Assembly: GCA_030605675.1 (NCBI GenBank)
Contig: JAUWHV010000156.1
Span: forward strand, 1-7,365
Source: Deltaproteobacteria bacterium
GTDB lineage: Bacteria > Desulfobacterota > Dissulfuribacteria > Dissulfuribacterales > UBA3076
Direction of reading: 5' to 3'
DNA: 7,365 nt
Part shown: piece after piece, positions 6,523 through 7,365 of the stretch
How positions within the stretch are numbered: the first letter of the stretch is position 1
Layout of the letters: every line of letters starts with the position of its first letter
Program-made: the position numbers and the translations under genes
Notes under the pieces: generated by a model
Seen by the model: only the letters and a program-made list of their open reading frames with translations
What the model was told of the DNA's origin: nothing
The model's database searches: none

Positions 6523-6551
6523 AAAATAGAGCTTTAAATTGGGAATGTCAA
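6523..6551 (-). promoter_or_regulatory. Sigma-70-type promoter for the small membrane-protein gene
   Basis: On the minus strand a perfect TTGACA -35 (6551-6546) is followed after exactly 17 bases by TATTTT (6528-6523). A further TATAAT lies at 6520-6515 but would be spaced 25 bases. The predicted transcript would begin near 6516, leaving a leader of about 28 bases before the ATG. Confidence 0.6.
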
Positions 6552-6647
6552 CCGGTGAGTTATTTCGGCGGGGATGTAACCCCCCTATGACGGATTCACT
6601 CCTCAACCGGAAATACAGCAACCCGCTCCGAGTTCCTGATAAATACA

Positions 6648-6663
6648 GATCAACGTGTTGATC
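6648..6663. promoter_or_regulatory. Operator-like dyad GATCAAC-GT-GTTGATC
   Basis: Seven-base perfect arms around a two-base centre. Outer sequence ACA...TGT extends the symmetry with one bulged base. The loop is too tight for a stable RNA hairpin, which favours a dimeric protein-binding site. It lies about 125 bases upstream of the DUF134 promoter and about 95 bases upstream of the divergent minus-strand promoter. Confidence 0.4.
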
Positions 6664-6785
6664 CTGTAAATGCCTTTCCCGCTCCCAAACACAATCGGGA
6701 TATCCCAAGAGTCGACCACAGCGCCCCAAATAGTTATTCAACAAATTCAATGTGGTTATTTTTGAGCTTCTGCCCAATTAACCTC

Positions 6786-6813
6786 TTGACAATAGAAAAT
6801 GCCACCTTATATT
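6786..6813 (+). promoter_or_regulatory. Sigma-70-type promoter for the DUF134 gene
   Basis: TTGACA at 6786-6791, a 16-base spacer and TATATT at 6808-6813 (an overlapping TATAAT at 6813-6818 would be spaced 21). Transcription would start near 6820, about 28 bases before the GTG start. Confidence 0.65.
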
Positions 6814-6848
6814 ATAATCAATTGCTCATAACTACAGGAGGAACCATC

Positions 6849-7205
6849 GTGGCCAGACCCAGAAAACCTCGTTTTGTACAGGGAGGACCCATGGCAAATA
6901 CTTTCAAGCCTCAGGGAATTCCCGGGCGGGATCTGGAAGAAGTGGTGCTCCCTATTGAAGGGCTTGAGGCCCTCCGTTTGAGCGATCTTGAGAAACTGGA
7001 TCAAGGAACTGCTTCTATTCGCATGAACGTATCCCGGCAGACCTTCGGCAGGGTACTTGCTGAAGCAAGAGAGATGGTAGCGGAAGCGTTGGTCATGGGA
7101 AAGATGATCAGGATTCAAGGCGGTTCTTACAGCCTCCTTGGTGTCGGCAGGTGCCATAAAGGCGCTCGGGGCCGTTGGGGCAGGAATGGACAAGGTAGTT
7201 TTTGA
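6849..7205 (+). CDS. DUF134 helix-turn-helix protein
   Basis: Small DNA-binding protein of 118 residues, DUF134 family, probably a transcription regulator. The GTG start at 6849 is chosen over an upstream ATG at 6750. AGGAGG (6836-6841) lies seven bases before it, the promoter lies between the two starts, and the family typically begins M(A/P)RPRKPR. Residues 27-47 (RDLEEVVLPIEGLEALRLSDL) and the sigma-70-region-4-like helix-turn-helix (about 38-73, with VSRQTFGRVLAEAR at 61-74) are diagnostic. The MIRIQGG strand (86-92) follows. An unusual Gly/Arg-rich tail, CHKGARGRWGRNGQGSF, ends the protein, where metal-binding cysteines might be expected in relatives. In other anaerobes DUF134 genes sit with DUF5320 and dinitrogenase-cofactor-binding-like genes, matching the neighbour here. 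The regulated target is not known. Confidence 0.9.
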   Translation: MARPRKPRFVQGGPMANTFKPQGIPGRDLEEVVLPIEGLEALRLSDLEKLDQGTASIRMNVSRQTFGRVLAEAREMVAEALVMGKMIRIQGGSYSLLGVGRCHKGARGRWGRNGQGSF

Positions 7206-7237
7206 CACAATTAAACAATAAAAAGGAGGTGTTATAC

Positions 7238-7365
7238 ATGCCAGGTTATGATAGTACAGGTCCTATGGGCCAAGGCCCGAAGACAGGTCGAGGATTAGGA
7301 AAATGCGGTAAGGCAAAGACTGCAGGGAGTTTGGATATAGCTCCTGGTGGAGCCGTGAGACTGGG
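7238..7365 (+). CDS. DUF5320 Gly-rich protein, 5' part only
   Basis: Start of a gene that runs off the right edge; 42 codons plus two bases are visible. AGGAGG at 7224-7229 is eight bases before the ATG. The N-terminus MPGYDSTGPMGQGPKTGRG followed by LGKC is the hallmark of DUF5320 proteins, small Gly/Met-rich proteins of anaerobic bacteria and archaea whose biochemical role is not established. A Cys at residue 23 sits where the family has its conserved Cys. It is separated by only 32 bases from the DUF134 gene on the same strand, so the two are likely co-transcribed. Length, C-terminal coiled coil (seen in relatives) and partners cannot be judged because of the window edge. Confidence 0.85.
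   Translation, partial: MPGYDSTGPMGQGPKTGRGLGKCGKAKTAGSLDIAPGGAVRL

Larger units (their letters stand above)
6552..6848. other. Divergent intergenic region with dyads and no gene
   Basis: No credible coding frame. The 134-codon minus frame at 6373-6777 is a shadow with no protein character. Contents seen: a direct repeat TCAACCGG at 6548-6555 and 6603-6610, a G4/C4 mini-hairpin near 6570-6583, an operator-like dyad at 6648-6663, and a promoter at 6786-6813 that serves the DUF134 gene. The region separates a minus-strand promoter from a plus-strand promoter, so shared regulation is possible. Confidence 0.5.

Noticed and set aside
6373..6777. 134-codon minus-strand frame
   Set aside because: It spans a promoter, a palindrome and the small membrane gene in another frame, and its product has no domain-like character. 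The 54-residue gene in a different frame has the better signals.
6750..6848. Upstream ATG as start of the DUF134 protein
   Set aside because: It would place the promoter at 6786-6813 inside the gene and add a non-family N-terminus. The GTG at 6849 has an AGGAGG seven bases upstream and gives the family start.

Overview
The window looks like chromosomal DNA of an anaerobic, probably sulfate-reducing or syntrophic, Desulfobacterota-type (former deltaproteobacterial) bacterium. This is inferred from three things: a two-FeoA plus divided-FeoB iron operon, a DUF134/DUF5320 gene pair of the kind found in strict anaerobes, and intergenic repeats built on a GAACATC heptamer and a GGGGACGGACGCC motif. 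No rRNA, tRNA or CRISPR array is visible, and the species cannot be named from sequence alone.

Positions 1-3971 (+) form a compact iron-uptake operon: feoA-like (1-222), feoA (270-494), a stand-alone FeoB GTPase domain (491-1183, ATGA overlap with feoA), a separate FeoB membrane permease (1254-3077), and a secreted DUF4198-type periplasmic protein (3138-3971). FeoB is thus made as two polypeptides. The permease also has a lysine-rich insertion of roughly 115-120 residues between its two gate regions. The DUF4198 protein, a family linked to nickel/cobalt uptake elsewhere, may add a periplasmic metal-handling step to Fe(II) import.

Positions 3972-4482 are AT-rich and without a convincing gene, but hold a long inverted repeat just before a TTGACA box. 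An orphan 98-residue protein (4483-4779) follows and ends at a strong intrinsic terminator (4802-4846). An AraC-family regulator of the siderophore/iron-regulator (PchR-like) type (4890-5867) comes next and may be the local iron regulator.

Positions 5868-6240 are a repeat region: a 343-bp segment bounded by perfect 16-bp inverted repeats, flanked by 13-bp direct copies of GGGGACGGACGCC, and containing a heptamer tandem array. Beyond it, on the minus strand, is an easily missed small gene (6324-6488) for a 54-residue single-pass membrane protein with its own promoter and ribosome-binding site. A 20-codon ORF (6249-6311) follows it.

A divergent promoter region (6552-6848) then leads to a DUF134 helix-turn-helix regulator (6849-7205) and the start of a DUF5320 Gly/Met-rich protein that runs off the right edge (7238-7365). 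The window therefore combines Fe(II) transport with genes of a type often found near Fe-Mo-cofactor-binding-like (NifX/NifB-type) proteins, separated by an intergenic mobile or repeat element.
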